Of a DNA stretch of 37,862 nt, positions 1-8,024 are shown in pieces (the stretch's first letter is position 1; the number at the start of each line of letters is the position of its first letter). A program made the translations under genes and the position numbers. The notes under the pieces are model-generated. The model made no database searches, was not told the origin of the DNA, and saw only the letters and a program-made list of their open reading frames with translations. The DNA comes from Tatumella sp. JGM118 (lineage in GTDB: Bacteria; Pseudomonadota; Gammaproteobacteria; Enterobacterales; Enterobacteriaceae). The stretch is taken from NCBI RefSeq assembly GCF_018257515.1, contig NZ_JAERJR010000025.1, positions 1-37,862 of the forward strand, in the 5' to 3' direction.

Positions 1-140
1 GTACCTTCGCTCACTCATTTGTCCTTTACGGACCGGTCATGATTCGCTCCTGCTCAGCATGACCTCTCGCCGCGTCCATGCGGCTCGTCCTGGACGCATT
101 CCCTCGCTCAGCGGTGCGATGTCGCGGTAAGTCACCGGAT
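1..140. repeat. Hairpin-rich intergenic segment at the left edge, probably part of a dispersed repeat
   Basis: No credible coding region is present. The stretch holds short perfect inverted repeats: GTCC (21-24) with GGAC (30-33), and GCGTCCA (72-78) with TGGACGC (91-97). Its texture (CGCTCACTC, CTCGCTCAGC, GCGGCTCG) is that of structured intergenic repeats, not of protein-coding DNA. Together with the hairpin series at 37773-37830 it looks like one end of a repeat whose other end lies at the right edge of the window. That pairing is inference, because no full-length copy is present here. Confidence 0.4.
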
Positions 141-145
141 GTGGG

Positions 146-172
146 ACCGGGGAAAACCGGAGGATTTTTTTC
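146..172 (+). terminator. Rho-independent terminator of a plus-strand gene left of the window
   Basis: ACCGG-GGAAAA-CCGG forms a short hairpin with a GGAAAA loop, followed within four bases by a run of seven T (164-171). The same CCGG-GGAAAA-CCGG core plus T-run lies directly behind treF at 37666-37694. This suggests that the gene just outside the left edge ends with the same type of terminator. Confidence 0.45.
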
Positions 173-283
173 TCAGGCCTGTGGGCAGTGAATCGGGTTA
201 TTGTTTTTTATCTCAGACAGGGAATATTCAGTTTGTGTGTGGGTTTTAAGGGGCAGATCGTGAGTCTTCCGTTCGCCTTGCTG
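161..283 (+). repeat. Three degenerate tandem units of a T-tract/CTCAG/GAATATTC repeat
   Basis: Unit 1 (about 161-198) begins TTTTTTTCTCAGG. Unit 2 (203-236) reads TTTTTTATCTCAG then GGGAATATTCAGTTT. Unit 3 (241-283) keeps GTGAGTCTTCCGTTCGCC. The units match the two at 37688-37774, which carry TTTTTTATCTCAG and GTGAATATTCCGTTCGC. The order (terminator hairpin, then units spaced about 40 bases) is the same at both ends of the window. A 132-codon open frame crossing this stretch runs into fbaA antisense and is not credible as a gene. Confidence 0.5.
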
Positions 284-310
284 CAAGGCAGCTCAGCCCG
301 AACCCACGGC

Positions 311-340
311 AATAAAAAAGGCCCGCATCGCGGGCCTTTG
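311..340 (-). terminator. fbaA rho-independent terminator
   Basis: On the minus strand a perfect AAGGCCCGC / GCGGGCCTT stem with a three-base loop is followed by TTTTTTATT. It lies 17 bases past the fbaA stop codon and is a textbook intrinsic terminator for the epd-pgk-fbaA transcript. Confidence 0.9.
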
Positions 341-356
341 CTTCCCTCAATGAGGG

Positions 357-1436
357 TTACAGACGATCGATCGCATTCAGCTCATGGAATGCCTGTTCCA
401 GGCGAACCACCATTGAGCTCTGCGCTGCACGCAGCCAGGCACGTGGATCGTAGAATTTCTTGTTCGGTTTATCGTCACCCTCAGGGTTGCCCAGCTGAGA
501 CTGCAGATAACCTTCGTTCTTTTTGTAGTATTGCAGAATACCGTCCCAGGTCGCCCATTGGGTATCGGTATCGATATTCATTTTAATCACGCCATAGCCG
601 ATAGCTTCTTTGATCTCTTCCGCAGAAGAACCGGAGCCGCCGTGGAAAACAAAGTTCAGCGCGTTGTGCGGCAGACCATGTTTTTCGCTGACATAATCCT
701 GTGAGTTACGCAGAATTTTTGGTGTCAGCTGAACGTTACCCGGTTTGTATACACCGTGTACGTTACCAAAAGAGGCAGCGATGGTGAAATTAGGGCTGAC
801 TTCATTCAGTTTACGGTAGGCGTAATCAACATCTTCAGGCTGGGTATACAGGGCTGAGTTATCGAGGTGAGAGTTATCAACACCGTCTTCTTCACCGCCG
901 GTACAACCCAGTTCGATTTCCAGGGTCATCCCCATTTTTGCCATACGAGCCAGATATTTGCTGCTGATTTCGATGTTTTCTTCCAGTGACTCTTCAGACA
1001 GGTCGATCATGTGAGAAGAGAACAGAGGCTTACCGGTTTTGGCGAAATGTGCTTCACCGGCATCCAGCAGACCATCAATCCACGGCAGCAGTTTTTTGGC
1101 ACAGTGGTCGGTGTGCAGGATCACCGGCACGCCGTACGCTTCAGCCATCAGATGCACATGGTGTGCACCTGCGATGGCTCCCATGATGGCCGCCGCCTGA
1201 GGCTTGTCAGACTTATATCCTTTACCGGCAATAAAGGCCGCACCGCCGTTAGAAAACTGAACAATCACCGGCGCTTTCACTTTAGCCGCAGTTTCCAGTA
1301 CCGCATTGATGGAGTCGCTGCCCACGCAGTTTACTGCAGGCAGTGCAAAATGATTCTCTTTAGCGACCTGGAAGATTTTCTGAACATCTTCGCCAGTAAC
1401 TACACCAGGTTTTACGAAATCAAAAATTTTAGACAT
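357..1436 (-). CDS. fbaA: Class II fructose-bisphosphate aldolase
   Basis: Cytosolic zinc-dependent aldolase that interconverts fructose 1,6-bisphosphate with dihydroxyacetone phosphate plus glyceraldehyde 3-phosphate, in glycolysis and gluconeogenesis. The 359-residue product has the E. coli FbaA length and aligns end to end. HTDH at residues 108-111 holds the catalytic Asp and a zinc-ligand His. The GCTGGEEDG segment near 180 and the later GNVHG and FHGGSGS motifs (remaining zinc ligands and phosphate loop) are intact. The start MSKIFDFVKPG matches the family. It is the last gene of the epd-pgk-fbaA unit, 92 bases downstream of pgk, with a strong terminator behind it. Nothing is unusual. 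Confidence 0.98.
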   Translation of the reverse strand: MSKIFDFVKPGVVTGEDVQKIFQVAKENHFALPAVNCVGSDSINAVLETAAKVKAPVIVQFSNGGAAFIAGKGYKSDKPQAAAIMGAIAGAHHVHLMAEAYGVPVILHTDHCAKKLLPWIDGLLDAGEAHFAKTGKPLFSSHMIDLSEESLEENIEISSKYLARMAKMGMTLEIELGCTGGEEDGVDNSHLDNSALYTQPEDVDYAYRKLNEVSPNFTIAASFGNVHGVYKPGNVQLTPKILRNSQDYVSEKHGLPHNALNFVFHGGSGSSAEEIKEAIGYGVIKMNIDTDTQWATWDGILQYYKKNEGYLQSQLGNPEGDDKPNKKFYDPRAWLRAAQSSMVVRLEQAFHELNAIDRL

Positions 1437-1474
1437 AACATTGTCCTGTTTCGTTGGCCGTAAACGGATGCCCG

Positions 1475-1513
1475 TTAGCCGGGCTAAACTCGATGCGCCC
1501 GGCCCCTGCCGGG
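1475..1513 (-). other. Two adjacent hairpins in the pgk-fbaA intergenic region
   Basis: TTAGCC-G-GGCTAA (1475-1487) and CCCGGC-CCCT-GCCGGG (1498-1513) are perfect inverted repeats without a T-run on either side. They would fold in the pgk-fbaA mRNA. In E. coli the pgk-fbaA transcript is processed between the genes, so an RNA-processing or stabilising role is plausible. It cannot be shown from sequence. Confidence 0.45.
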
Positions 1514-1528
1514 TACACCGTTGCAGAA

Positions 1529-2692
1529 TTACTGTTTTGCACGCTCTTCAAGCATGGCAACTGCCGGTAGTTTTTTACCTTCAACAAACTCGAGGAAAGC
1601 CCCGCCGCCGGTAGAGATATAAGAAATTTTATCTTCGATACCGAACAGGTCGATGGCCGCCAGCGTATCACCGCCACCGGCAACGGAGAATGCATCACTG
1701 TCTGCAATGGCATTAGCAACGATTTCGGTCCCTTTACGGAAGTTAGGGAACTCAAACACCCCTACCGGACCATTCCACAGAATAGTCTTCGCGCCTTTCA
1801 GGATGGCGGCCATAGCCTGTGCTGTCTCATCGCCGAAGTCCATGATCTCTTCATCATCACGGATGTCAGTGACTTTTTTCACCGTTGCCGGTGCAGTTTC
1901 AGAAAACTCTGTACCTACGCGGGAGTCCGTCGGTACCGGGATCCCATGCTGATCACGCAGTTTTTTCGCAGCTTCCACGAAGTCCGGCTCATACAGTGAT
2001 TTACCGACATTGTTGTCGATAGCAACGAAGGTATTTGCGATACCCCCGCCGACAATCACGGTATCAGCAATGCCCACCAGTGACTGCAGCACATCAAACT
2101 TCGTCGAAACTTTAGAACCCCCCACGACAGCCACCATCGGACGCGCAGGGTTGCTCATCGCTTTACCTAACGCTTCCAGTTCCGCGGATAACAGCGGGCC
2201 GGCACAGGCGATAGGCGCGAATTTACCGACGCCGTGGGTAGACGCCTGGGCGCGGTGTGCGGTACCGAAGGCATCCATCACAAAGACATCACAGAGTGCG
2301 GCATATTTCTTCGCCAGCACTTCGTCATCCTTTTTCTCACCTTTGTTGAAACGGACGTTTTCCAGTACCACCAGTTGGCCGTTTTCCACGGAGACACCGT
2401 CCAGATAGTCTTTTGCCAGCTTGACCGGGGTTCCGTTAAGTTTATCTTTCAGGTAATTCACTACCGGCAATAAAGAGAACTCTTCATTGTATTCGCCTTC
2501 CACCGGGCGACCGAGGTGAGAGGTCACCATGACTTTAGCACCCTGCTTCAGTGCAGATTCGATGGTCGGTAATGATGCACGAATACGGGCATCCGACGTA
2601 ACTTTTCCGTCTTTTACCGGCACGTTCAAGTCAGCACGAATCAGTACACGTTTACCTGCAAGATCCAGATCGGTCATTTTAATTACAGACAT
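1529..2692 (-). CDS. pgk: Phosphoglycerate kinase
   Basis: Transfers the acyl phosphate of 1,3-bisphosphoglycerate to ADP, the first ATP-generating step of glycolysis, in the cytosol. At 387 residues it equals the E. coli protein. The N-terminal substrate-binding motif ([11 protein letters not shown], residues about 19-29), the TSHLGRP loop (about 57-63), and the C-terminal nucleotide-binding [13 protein letters not shown] and [13 protein letters not shown] motifs are all present. It sits 49 bases after epd and 92 before fbaA, all minus strand, as in the conserved epd-pgk-fbaA operon. Confidence 0.98.
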   Translation of the reverse strand: MSVIKMTDLDLAGKRVLIRADLNVPVKDGKVTSDARIRASLPTIESALKQGAKVMVTSHLGRPVEGEYNEEFSLLPVVNYLKDKLNGTPVKLAKDYLDGVSVENGQLVVLENVRFNKGEKKDDEVLAKKYAALCDVFVMDAFGTAHRAQASTHGVGKFAPIACAGPLLSAELEALGKAMSNPARPMVAVVGGSKVSTKFDVLQSLVGIADTVIVGGGIANTFVAIDNNVGKSLYEPDFVEAAKKLRDQHGIPVPTDSRVGTEFSETAPATVKKVTDIRDDEEIMDFGDETAQAMAAILKGAKTILWNGPVGVFEFPNFRKGTEIVANAIADSDAFSVAGGGDTLAAIDLFGIEDKISYISTGGGAFLEFVEGKKLPAVAMLEERAKQ

Positions 2693-2741
2693 GGTGAATC
2701 CTCTTATTGATTCTCGTAAGTTTGTCAGGCGTTATCACGCC

Positions 2742-3761
2742 TTACCTGAAATTACCTGCAGACATTGCTAAGGTGGTGTCCAGCATCCGGTTAGCAAAGC
2801 CCCATTCGTTATCGCACCATACCAGGGTTTTCACCAGGTGCTGACCACTGACCCGTGTCTGGGTACCATCGACGATGGCACTGTGCGGATCGTGGTTAAA
2901 ATCAACAGAAACTAAGGGTAGTTCGGTATAGTCGACTATACCACGAAATATTCCCTGTGCTCCGTTTTGCAAAATCTCGTTAACTTTGGCCGCCGTCACC
3001 GGTATTTCCAGGGTAACACTGAGGTCGATGGCCGTCACATTGATCACCGGCACCCTTACGGCGATAGCTTCAAACCGATCCGCAAACTGAGGGAATATCC
3101 GCGTGATCCCGGCCGCCAGTTTGGTATCTACCGGAATGATCGACTGACTGGCTGCCCGGGTCCGCCGCAGATCGGTATGATAGGCATCCAGAACCTGCTG
3201 ATCGTGCATCGATGAATGGATAGTCGTGACCGTACCCGACACAATCCTGAACGCATCATCCAGTAGTTTAATCACCGGGATGATACAATTTGTGGTACAG
3301 GACGCATTTGAGACTATCCGGTCACTTGCTTTCAGTTCATGGTGGTTCACACCATACACCACGGTCGCATCCAGAGAGTTTCCGCCCGGGTGTGAAAACA
3401 GCACTTTTTTAGCGCCGGCAGCCAGGTGTGCTTCACCATCCGCACGGCTGCCATAGTGCCCGGTACAATCCAGAACGATATCAATATCCAGTTCCCGCCA
3501 GGGGAGAGACGCTATCCGGGGCTGATGTAATAAACGAATAGGATCCCGCCCTACCCGAAGCACATCCTCTTCCAGCCGGACCTCATAAGCAAAGCGACCA
3601 TGAGTGGTGTCATATTTCAGCAGATGGGCAATCCCTTCGTTGTCGGCCAGTTCATTAATGGCCACGACTGAAATATCCGTATGCCGGCCGCTTTCATACA
3701 GTGCGCGCAATACGCTACGGCCAATACGTCCAAAACCATTAATCGCAATTCTCAGGGTCAT
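2742..3761 (-). CDS. epd: D-erythrose-4-phosphate dehydrogenase
   Basis: NAD-dependent oxidation of erythrose 4-phosphate to 4-phosphoerythronate, the entry step of the DXP-independent pyridoxal phosphate route. It is a GAPDH paralogue. The 339 residues begin [16 protein letters not shown] (Rossmann GxGxxG) and carry the catalytic [12 protein letters not shown] motif near residue 155. [15 protein letters not shown] closes the protein. The open frame extends 19 codons further upstream to 3818, but homology starts at the internal Met at 3761, which has a GGTAG sequence just ahead. Lead gene of the epd-pgk-fbaA unit, with a Cra operator upstream. Confidence 0.95.
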   Translation of the reverse strand: MTLRIAINGFGRIGRSVLRALYESGRHTDISVVAINELADNEGIAHLLKYDTTHGRFAYEVRLEEDVLRVGRDPIRLLHQPRIASLPWRELDIDIVLDCTGHYGSRADGEAHLAAGAKKVLFSHPGGNSLDATVVYGVNHHELKASDRIVSNASCTTNCIIPVIKLLDDAFRIVSGTVTTIHSSMHDQQVLDAYHTDLRRTRAASQSIIPVDTKLAAGITRIFPQFADRFEAIAVRVPVINVTAIDLSVTLEIPVTAAKVNEILQNGAQGIFRGIVDYTELPLVSVDFNHDPHSAIVDGTQTRVSGQHLVKTLVWCDNEWGFANRMLDTTLAMSAGNFR

Positions 3762-3870
3762 GTCACTACCATTTTCTTTGTGCCGGGTGTTATGGAAGAC
3801 GATGATCGCCGTCATCACAACCCGTTAGCGTAACGGCAGACCGGACATTAATGCCGTTACAGAACCCCAA

Positions 3871-3885
3871 CTGAAACGCTTCAGC
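3871..3885 (-). promoter_or_regulatory. Cra (FruR) operator upstream of epd
   Basis: CTGAAACGCTTCAGC is a near-perfect palindrome that fits the Cra consensus (TGAAnCGnTTCA). It lies about 110 bases ahead of the epd start. Cra control of epd-pgk is known in E. coli. Here it would link glycolytic flux to epd-pgk-fbaA expression. Confidence 0.7.
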
Positions 3886-3944
3886 TGAGAATAAATCATG
3901 CTTTGCCACACGGGAATGACTGAGATCAACTGCAATTCTAATTA

Positions 3945-3960
3945 TTCGATCAAACTCACA
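3945..3960 (-). promoter_or_regulatory. Possible CRP half-conserved site upstream of epd
   Basis: On the plus strand TTCGA-N6-TCACA matches one CRP arm perfectly and the other at three of five positions. It lies about 80 bases further from epd than the Cra operator. E. coli epd has a CRP-dependent promoter, so the position makes sense, but the left arm is weak. Confidence 0.35.
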
Positions 3961-4022
3961 TTTTCAACCGCTAACTGTGCATAAAAAGCACATCTGCGGT
4001 CACCCTTCCCGTCCCGTGACCT

Positions 4023-4054
4023 GAAAAAAAAGCATGGCAGTTTCCCGCCATGCT
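4023..4054 (-). terminator. tktA rho-independent terminator
   Basis: On the minus strand AGCATGGC-(8)-GCCATGCT forms a perfect 8-bp stem followed by seven T (4024-4030 on the plus strand read as A). It ends the tktA message 30 bases after the stop and insulates epd. Confidence 0.88.
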
Positions 4055-4083
4055 GTTCATTTAAAACCTGTCAAAAGACCGGA

Positions 4084-6075
4084 TTACAGCAGAGCGTTAG
4101 CTTTCGCCACCACGTTCTCTACGGTAAACCCGAACTCTTTAAACAGCAGATCTGCCGGGGCTGACTCGCCGAAGCTGGTCATACCGACAATCGCACCGTT
4201 CAGGCCGGTATATTTGTACCAGAAGTCAGCGATAGCTGCCTCGATAGCCACACGGGCGGTGACCGCCGCCGGCAGTACCGATTCACGGTACGCCGCATCC
4301 TGCTTATCGAAGGCATCCGTTGACGGCATAGAAACGACACGGACCTTACGGCCCTGACCGCTCAGCTGCTCTGCGGCCGCCACGGCCAGAGAGACTTCTG
4401 AACCGGTCGCAATCAGGATCAGTTCCGGCTGACCGTCACAATCCTTCAGTACGTATCCGCCGCGGGCGACGTTCGCCAGCTGCTCCGCGCTGCGTGGCTG
4501 CTGCGCCAGGTTCTGGCGGGAGAAGATCAGCGCGGTCGGGCCGTCCTGACGTTCGATAGCGTATTTCCATGCCACCGCCGATTCCACCTGGTCACACGGA
4601 CGCCAGGTACTCATGTTCGGGGTGGTGCGCAGGCTGGCCAGCTGCTCGACCGGCTGGTGAGTCGGGCCGTCTTCCCCCAGACCGATAGAGTCATGGGTGT
4701 AGACCAGCACCTGACGGATTTTCATCAGGGCTGCCATACGGGTTGCGTTACGCGCATATTCCACAAACATCAGGAAAGTTGCGGTATAAGGCAGGAAGCC
4801 GCCATGCAGGGAGATACCGTTAGCCACCGCGGTCATACCAAACTCGCGCACACCGTAATGGATATAGTTACCGGCGGCATCTTCGTTGATTGGTTTAGAG
4901 CCGGACCACATGGTCAGGTTGCTCGGTGCCAGGTCGGCTGAACCACCCAGATATTCCGGCAGCAGTTTACCGAACGCTTCAATGGCATTCTGTGAGGCTT
5001 TACGGCTGGCGATGTTCGCCGGGTTTGCCTGCAGCTGTTCGATGTATTTCTGTGACTCTTCCTGCCAGTTTTCCGGCAGTTTATCCGTGGTACGACGGAT
5101 GAATTCCTCAGCCAGCGCCGGGAAAGCCTGCTGATACGCCGCAAATTTCTTATCCCACGTCTGCTCTTTCTCAGAGCCGGCGTTTTTGGCATCCCAGGCC
5201 GCATAAATATCGTCAGGGATTTCAAACGGTGCGTGGTTCCAGCCCAGCTGTTTGCGGGTCAGTGCGATTTCCTCGTCACCCAGCGGGGCGCCGTGAGAAT
5301 CGTGGGTACCGGCTTTGTTCGGCGAACCAAAACCGATGACCGTTTTACAAATCAGCAGTGACGGTTTATCGGTCACGCTGCGTGCTTCTTCCACCGCGCG
5401 GCGGATAGCGTCATGGTCGTGACCATCGATACCGCGGATCACATGCCAGTTATAGGCTTCGAAACGCATACCGGTATCGTCGGTAAACCAGCCATCGGTA
5501 TGACCATCGATGGAGATCCCGTTGTCGTCATAGAAAGCGATCAGTTTACCCAGTTTCAGGGTACCGGCCAGCGAACAGGCTTCGTGAGAGATCCCTTCCA
5601 TCATGCAGCCATCACCCATAAATGCATAGGTGTAGTGGTCGACGATATCGTGGCCCGGACGGTTAAACTGGGCAGCCAGCGTACGTTCAGCAATGGCAAA
5701 ACCGACGGCATTGGCAATGCCCTGGCCCAGCGGACCGGTGGTGGTTTCCACGCCCGGGGTGTAACCGTATTCCGGGTGACCCGGGGTACGGGAGTGCAGC
5801 TGGCGGAAGTTTTCCAGCTCCTGAATCGGCAGATCATATCCGGTGAGGTGCAGCAGGCTATAAATCAGCATCGAACCGTGGCCGTTAGACAGCACAAAGC
5901 GGTCACGATCGGCCCAGGACGGGTTCTGCGGGTTATGATTCAGGAAATCACGCCATAACACTTCGGCAATATCAGCCATGCCCATCGGGGCGCCCGGGTG
6001 ACCGGATTTGGCTTTTTGTACGGCATCCATACTGAGGGCACGAATAGCATTCGCGAGTTCTTTATGAGAGGGCAT
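4084..6075 (-). CDS. tktA: Transketolase
   Basis: Thiamine-diphosphate enzyme of the non-oxidative pentose phosphate pathway. It moves two-carbon units between ketose and aldose phosphates. The 663 residues match E. coli TktA in length and nearly throughout. The N-terminal [19 protein letters not shown] block, the ThDP/metal motif [12 protein letters not shown] (about 154-165) and the transketolase signature [12 protein letters not shown] (near 470) are intact, as is the DSHGAPLG loop. A GGAG ribosome binding site sits 8 bases before the ATG. It has its own terminator and a probable promoter near 6191, so it is likely transcribed alone. Confidence 0.97.
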   Translation of the reverse strand: MPSHKELANAIRALSMDAVQKAKSGHPGAPMGMADIAEVLWRDFLNHNPQNPSWADRDRFVLSNGHGSMLIYSLLHLTGYDLPIQELENFRQLHSRTPGHPEYGYTPGVETTTGPLGQGIANAVGFAIAERTLAAQFNRPGHDIVDHYTYAFMGDGCMMEGISHEACSLAGTLKLGKLIAFYDDNGISIDGHTDGWFTDDTGMRFEAYNWHVIRGIDGHDHDAIRRAVEEARSVTDKPSLLICKTVIGFGSPNKAGTHDSHGAPLGDEEIALTRKQLGWNHAPFEIPDDIYAAWDAKNAGSEKEQTWDKKFAAYQQAFPALAEEFIRRTTDKLPENWQEESQKYIEQLQANPANIASRKASQNAIEAFGKLLPEYLGGSADLAPSNLTMWSGSKPINEDAAGNYIHYGVREFGMTAVANGISLHGGFLPYTATFLMFVEYARNATRMAALMKIRQVLVYTHDSIGLGEDGPTHQPVEQLASLRTTPNMSTWRPCDQVESAVAWKYAIERQDGPTALIFSRQNLAQQPRSAEQLANVARGGYVLKDCDGQPELILIATGSEVSLAVAAAEQLSGQGRKVRVVSMPSTDAFDKQDAAYRESVLPAAVTARVAIEAAIADFWYKYTGLNGAIVGMTSFGESAPADLLFKEFGFTVENVVAKANALL

Positions 6076-6190
6076 GCTTAAACTCCAGATCGGATAATGG
6101 CCTTCCCTTTACCAATGCATTGAAAATCAACAATTAACAGGCAAGGCGGAAAAACAGTCGTCCTTCAATGTACATGAAAAACGGGGCAAA

Positions 6191-6219
6191 AGTATATGCC
6201 ATGACGGGCGAATTGTGCG
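6191..6219 (-). promoter_or_regulatory. Candidate tktA promoter (-10 TATACT)
   Basis: On the minus strand a TATACT hexamer (AGTATA at 6191-6196 on the plus strand) precedes tktA with an untranslated leader of about 108 bases. The -35 match at normal spacing is poor (GCACAA). The rest of the 360-base gap between tktA and the yidB-like gene (6076-6435) shows no credible gene. A 71-codon plus-strand frame at 6168-6383 lacks a ribosome site and any family resemblance. Confidence 0.35.
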
Positions 6220-6387
6220 ACCCGGAAGGCTGGCAGGCAGGGATAAACCCTCAGAGTGTTTACCGGAAGCGGAGATCACAAAAGATTATGCTGCCCCCCG
6301 GTGAGGGAAGACAGTTTTACCGGCCCGGGAGCATAGTTTTTCAGAGGGAATCCCGGCGGGTGCTTTTTATACAGAAAGGCTGATTTA

Positions 6388-6412
6388 CCGGCAGAACCTG
6401 ACGTTCTGCCGG
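6388..6412 (-). terminator. Perfect 10-bp hairpin behind the yidB-like gene
   Basis: CCGGCAGAAC-CTGAC-GTTCTGCCGG is a perfect inverted repeat 24 bases past the stop of the yidB-like gene. Only a short TAAAT follows on the minus strand, so it is a weak intrinsic terminator or a 3'-end stabilising hairpin. Confidence 0.55.
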
Positions 6413-6435
6413 CAGTCCTGAGCGCGTGTCAGGGA

Positions 6436-6843
6436 TCAGCTTTTAAAGATGCTGGCAACCAGTGAGCCCAGATCCGGCGAACTGTTGGTACCGGTCGCTT
6501 CCGGATGAACTTCTCCCTGCGGAGAAATTTTATCCATCAGTTCCGGCAGAATTTTCGACAGAACACCGGAGGCACCGTCAACGTCGGTCCCCAGCTTGCC
6601 GGCCAGAGACTCTAAGTCCTGGCTGCTGAGTGCTGACTTAATGTCATCACTGCTGACAGACTGATTCGCGCCATTGCTCAGCCAGCTGGAGAGGATTTCG
6701 CCCAATCCGCCCTGCTGAAATTTCTGGATCAGAACTTCCACACCGCCCTGCTCCTGAACCCAGTTCCAGACAGCCTGTAACTGTCCCAGATTATTTTGCT
6801 GCCCGCCGGTCAGTGAACCGACCAGATCATCCAGTAAACCCAT
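6436..6843 (-). CDS. yidB: YidB-family protein (DUF937)
   Basis: A 135-residue protein of the DUF937/YidB family, whose biochemical function is unknown. It aligns with E. coli YidB: MGLLDDLVGSL start, WVQEQGGVEVLIQKFQQGGLGEILSSWLSNG core (residues about 28-60), a second helical repeat around LAGKLGTD, and SPQGEV near 110. No signal peptide or membrane segment is visible. An AGGAG ribosome site precedes the ATG by 6 bases. It lies 63 bases after speB on the same strand, behind a hairpin. In E. coli yidB is elsewhere and loiP (yggG) occupies this slot. Confidence 0.88.
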   Translation of the reverse strand: MGLLDDLVGSLTGGQQNNLGQLQAVWNWVQEQGGVEVLIQKFQQGGLGEILSSWLSNGANQSVSSDDIKSALSSQDLESLAGKLGTDVDGASGVLSKILPELMDKISPQGEVHPEATGTNSSPDLGSLVASIFKS

Positions 6844-6856
6844 GATATTCTCCTGT

Positions 6857-6891
6857 TAAAACCGTATCCGGTAACTTACCCCTGATACGGT
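6857..6891 (-). terminator. Hairpin with T-run between speB and the yidB-like gene
   Basis: ACCGTATC (6861-6868) pairs perfectly with GATACGGT (6884-6891). On the minus strand the stem is followed by TTTT, 16 bases after the speB stop. It probably ends or attenuates the speB message before the yidB-like gene. Confidence 0.6.
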
Positions 6892-6906
6892 CTCCGATAC
6901 AAGTGA

Positions 6907-7827
6907 TTACGCTTTGTTAGCGGCCTGAACATGTAACATATCTAATGCCAGCGTAGCCGCGGCCAGTGACGTCAGGTCAGCATGATCATACCCGGGCGCA
7001 ACTTCCACCAGGTCCATACCGACGATATTCATGCCCTGAAGTCCGCGAATTAATTTCGTCGCCTTGTCGGACGTCAGCCCGCCAATCACCGGCGTCCCGG
7101 TGCCCGGTGCGTGTGCCGGGTCCAGACAATCGATATCAAAGGTCAGATATACCGGCAGATCACCGACGGTTTTTTTGATTTCGGCCAGAATGGCTTCCAC
7201 CGACTGATCATTGACCCAGGCCGCATCCAGCACATTGAAGCCCAGGTTTTTGTCATATTCGGTACGGATACCAATCTGTACCGAGTGATCCGGGTCAATC
7301 AGTCCTTCATTCGGGGCGTGGTAGAACATGGTCCCGTGATCGAATGTCGGGCCGTTGGAATAGGTATCGGTATGCGCATCAAAATGGACCAGGGCCATCT
7401 TACCGAAATGCTTCGCATGGGCGCGCAGCAGTGGCAGAGAGATATAGTGGTCGCCACCGAAGGTCAGCATACGTTTACCGTTAGCCAGTAACTTTTCGGC
7501 GTGCTCCTGCAACCGGGTCGACATGTCCTGGGAATCACCAAAGGCATAGACCAGGTCACCGCAATCGACGACGTTCAGACGCTCACGCAGATCGAAATCC
7601 CATGGCCAGCGGCACCCTTCCCAGGCCAGGTTGGTCGATATCTGACGAATGGCGCCGGGACCTAAACGGCTGCCGGGACGGCCGGACGTCGCCGCATCGA
7701 AAGGAACCCCCGTGATCACCCACTCGGCATCGCTGTCATAGGGCTGAAAATTCAGCGGGAAGCGCATAAAGCCAAAGGCATTGGACACCAGGGAGTTGTC
7801 ATACTGATTACCCAGGGTATGGTACAT
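6907..7827 (-). CDS. speB: Agmatinase
   Basis: Manganese ureohydrolase that splits agmatine into putrescine and urea, the second step from arginine after SpeA. The 306-residue length equals E. coli SpeB. The binuclear metal motifs [17 protein letters not shown] and [14 protein letters not shown] are in family order. The start [20 protein letters not shown] has GAGG 8 bases upstream. Located 197 bases after speA on the same strand with a strong terminator between, so it likely has its own promoter in addition to any readthrough. Confidence 0.97.
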   Translation of the reverse strand: MYHTLGNQYDNSLVSNAFGFMRFPLNFQPYDSDAEWVITGVPFDAATSGRPGSRLGPGAIRQISTNLAWEGCRWPWDFDLRERLNVVDCGDLVYAFGDSQDMSTRLQEHAEKLLANGKRMLTFGGDHYISLPLLRAHAKHFGKMALVHFDAHTDTYSNGPTFDHGTMFYHAPNEGLIDPDHSVQIGIRTEYDKNLGFNVLDAAWVNDQSVEAILAEIKKTVGDLPVYLTFDIDCLDPAHAPGTGTPVIGGLTSDKATKLIRGLQGMNIVGMDLVEVAPGYDHADLTSLAAATLALDMLHVQAANKA

Positions 7828-7899
7828 ATCTTTTCCTCTTTCATTCCGGTGAACGGATCACCGGCATCAGACAGTCAGCTATCCGTTCAGGTATAGACG

Positions 7900-7941
7900 A
7901 AAAAAAACCCTTGTGTGTCGTTAAACCCGACGCACAAGGGT
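7900..7941 (-). terminator. speA rho-independent terminator
   Basis: On the minus strand ACCCTTGTGCGTCGGGTTTAAC begins a stem closed by ACAAGGGT and followed by eight T. The CCCTTGTG arms pair almost perfectly. It separates speA from speB. Confidence 0.85.
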
Positions 7942-8024
7942 ATTTGCGGATTATGATAGTTCGTTGCCCCCTCTGCAATGATTATCCGTGCGTACTGATA
8001 ATCGTCCGACAGGGCAAGACGCTA

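Noticed and set aside
188-586. 132-codon plus-strand frame at the left end
   Set aside because: Its second half is antisense to fbaA and its first half lies in repeat units and a terminator; no family resemblance.
3762-3818. N-terminal extension of epd by 19 codons
   Set aside because: E. coli Epd begins at the equivalent of the internal Met at 3761, and the extension has no homology.
6168-6383. 71-codon plus-strand frame between tktA and the yidB-like gene
   Set aside because: No ribosome-binding sequence, no recognisable domain, and it overlaps the likely tktA promoter.
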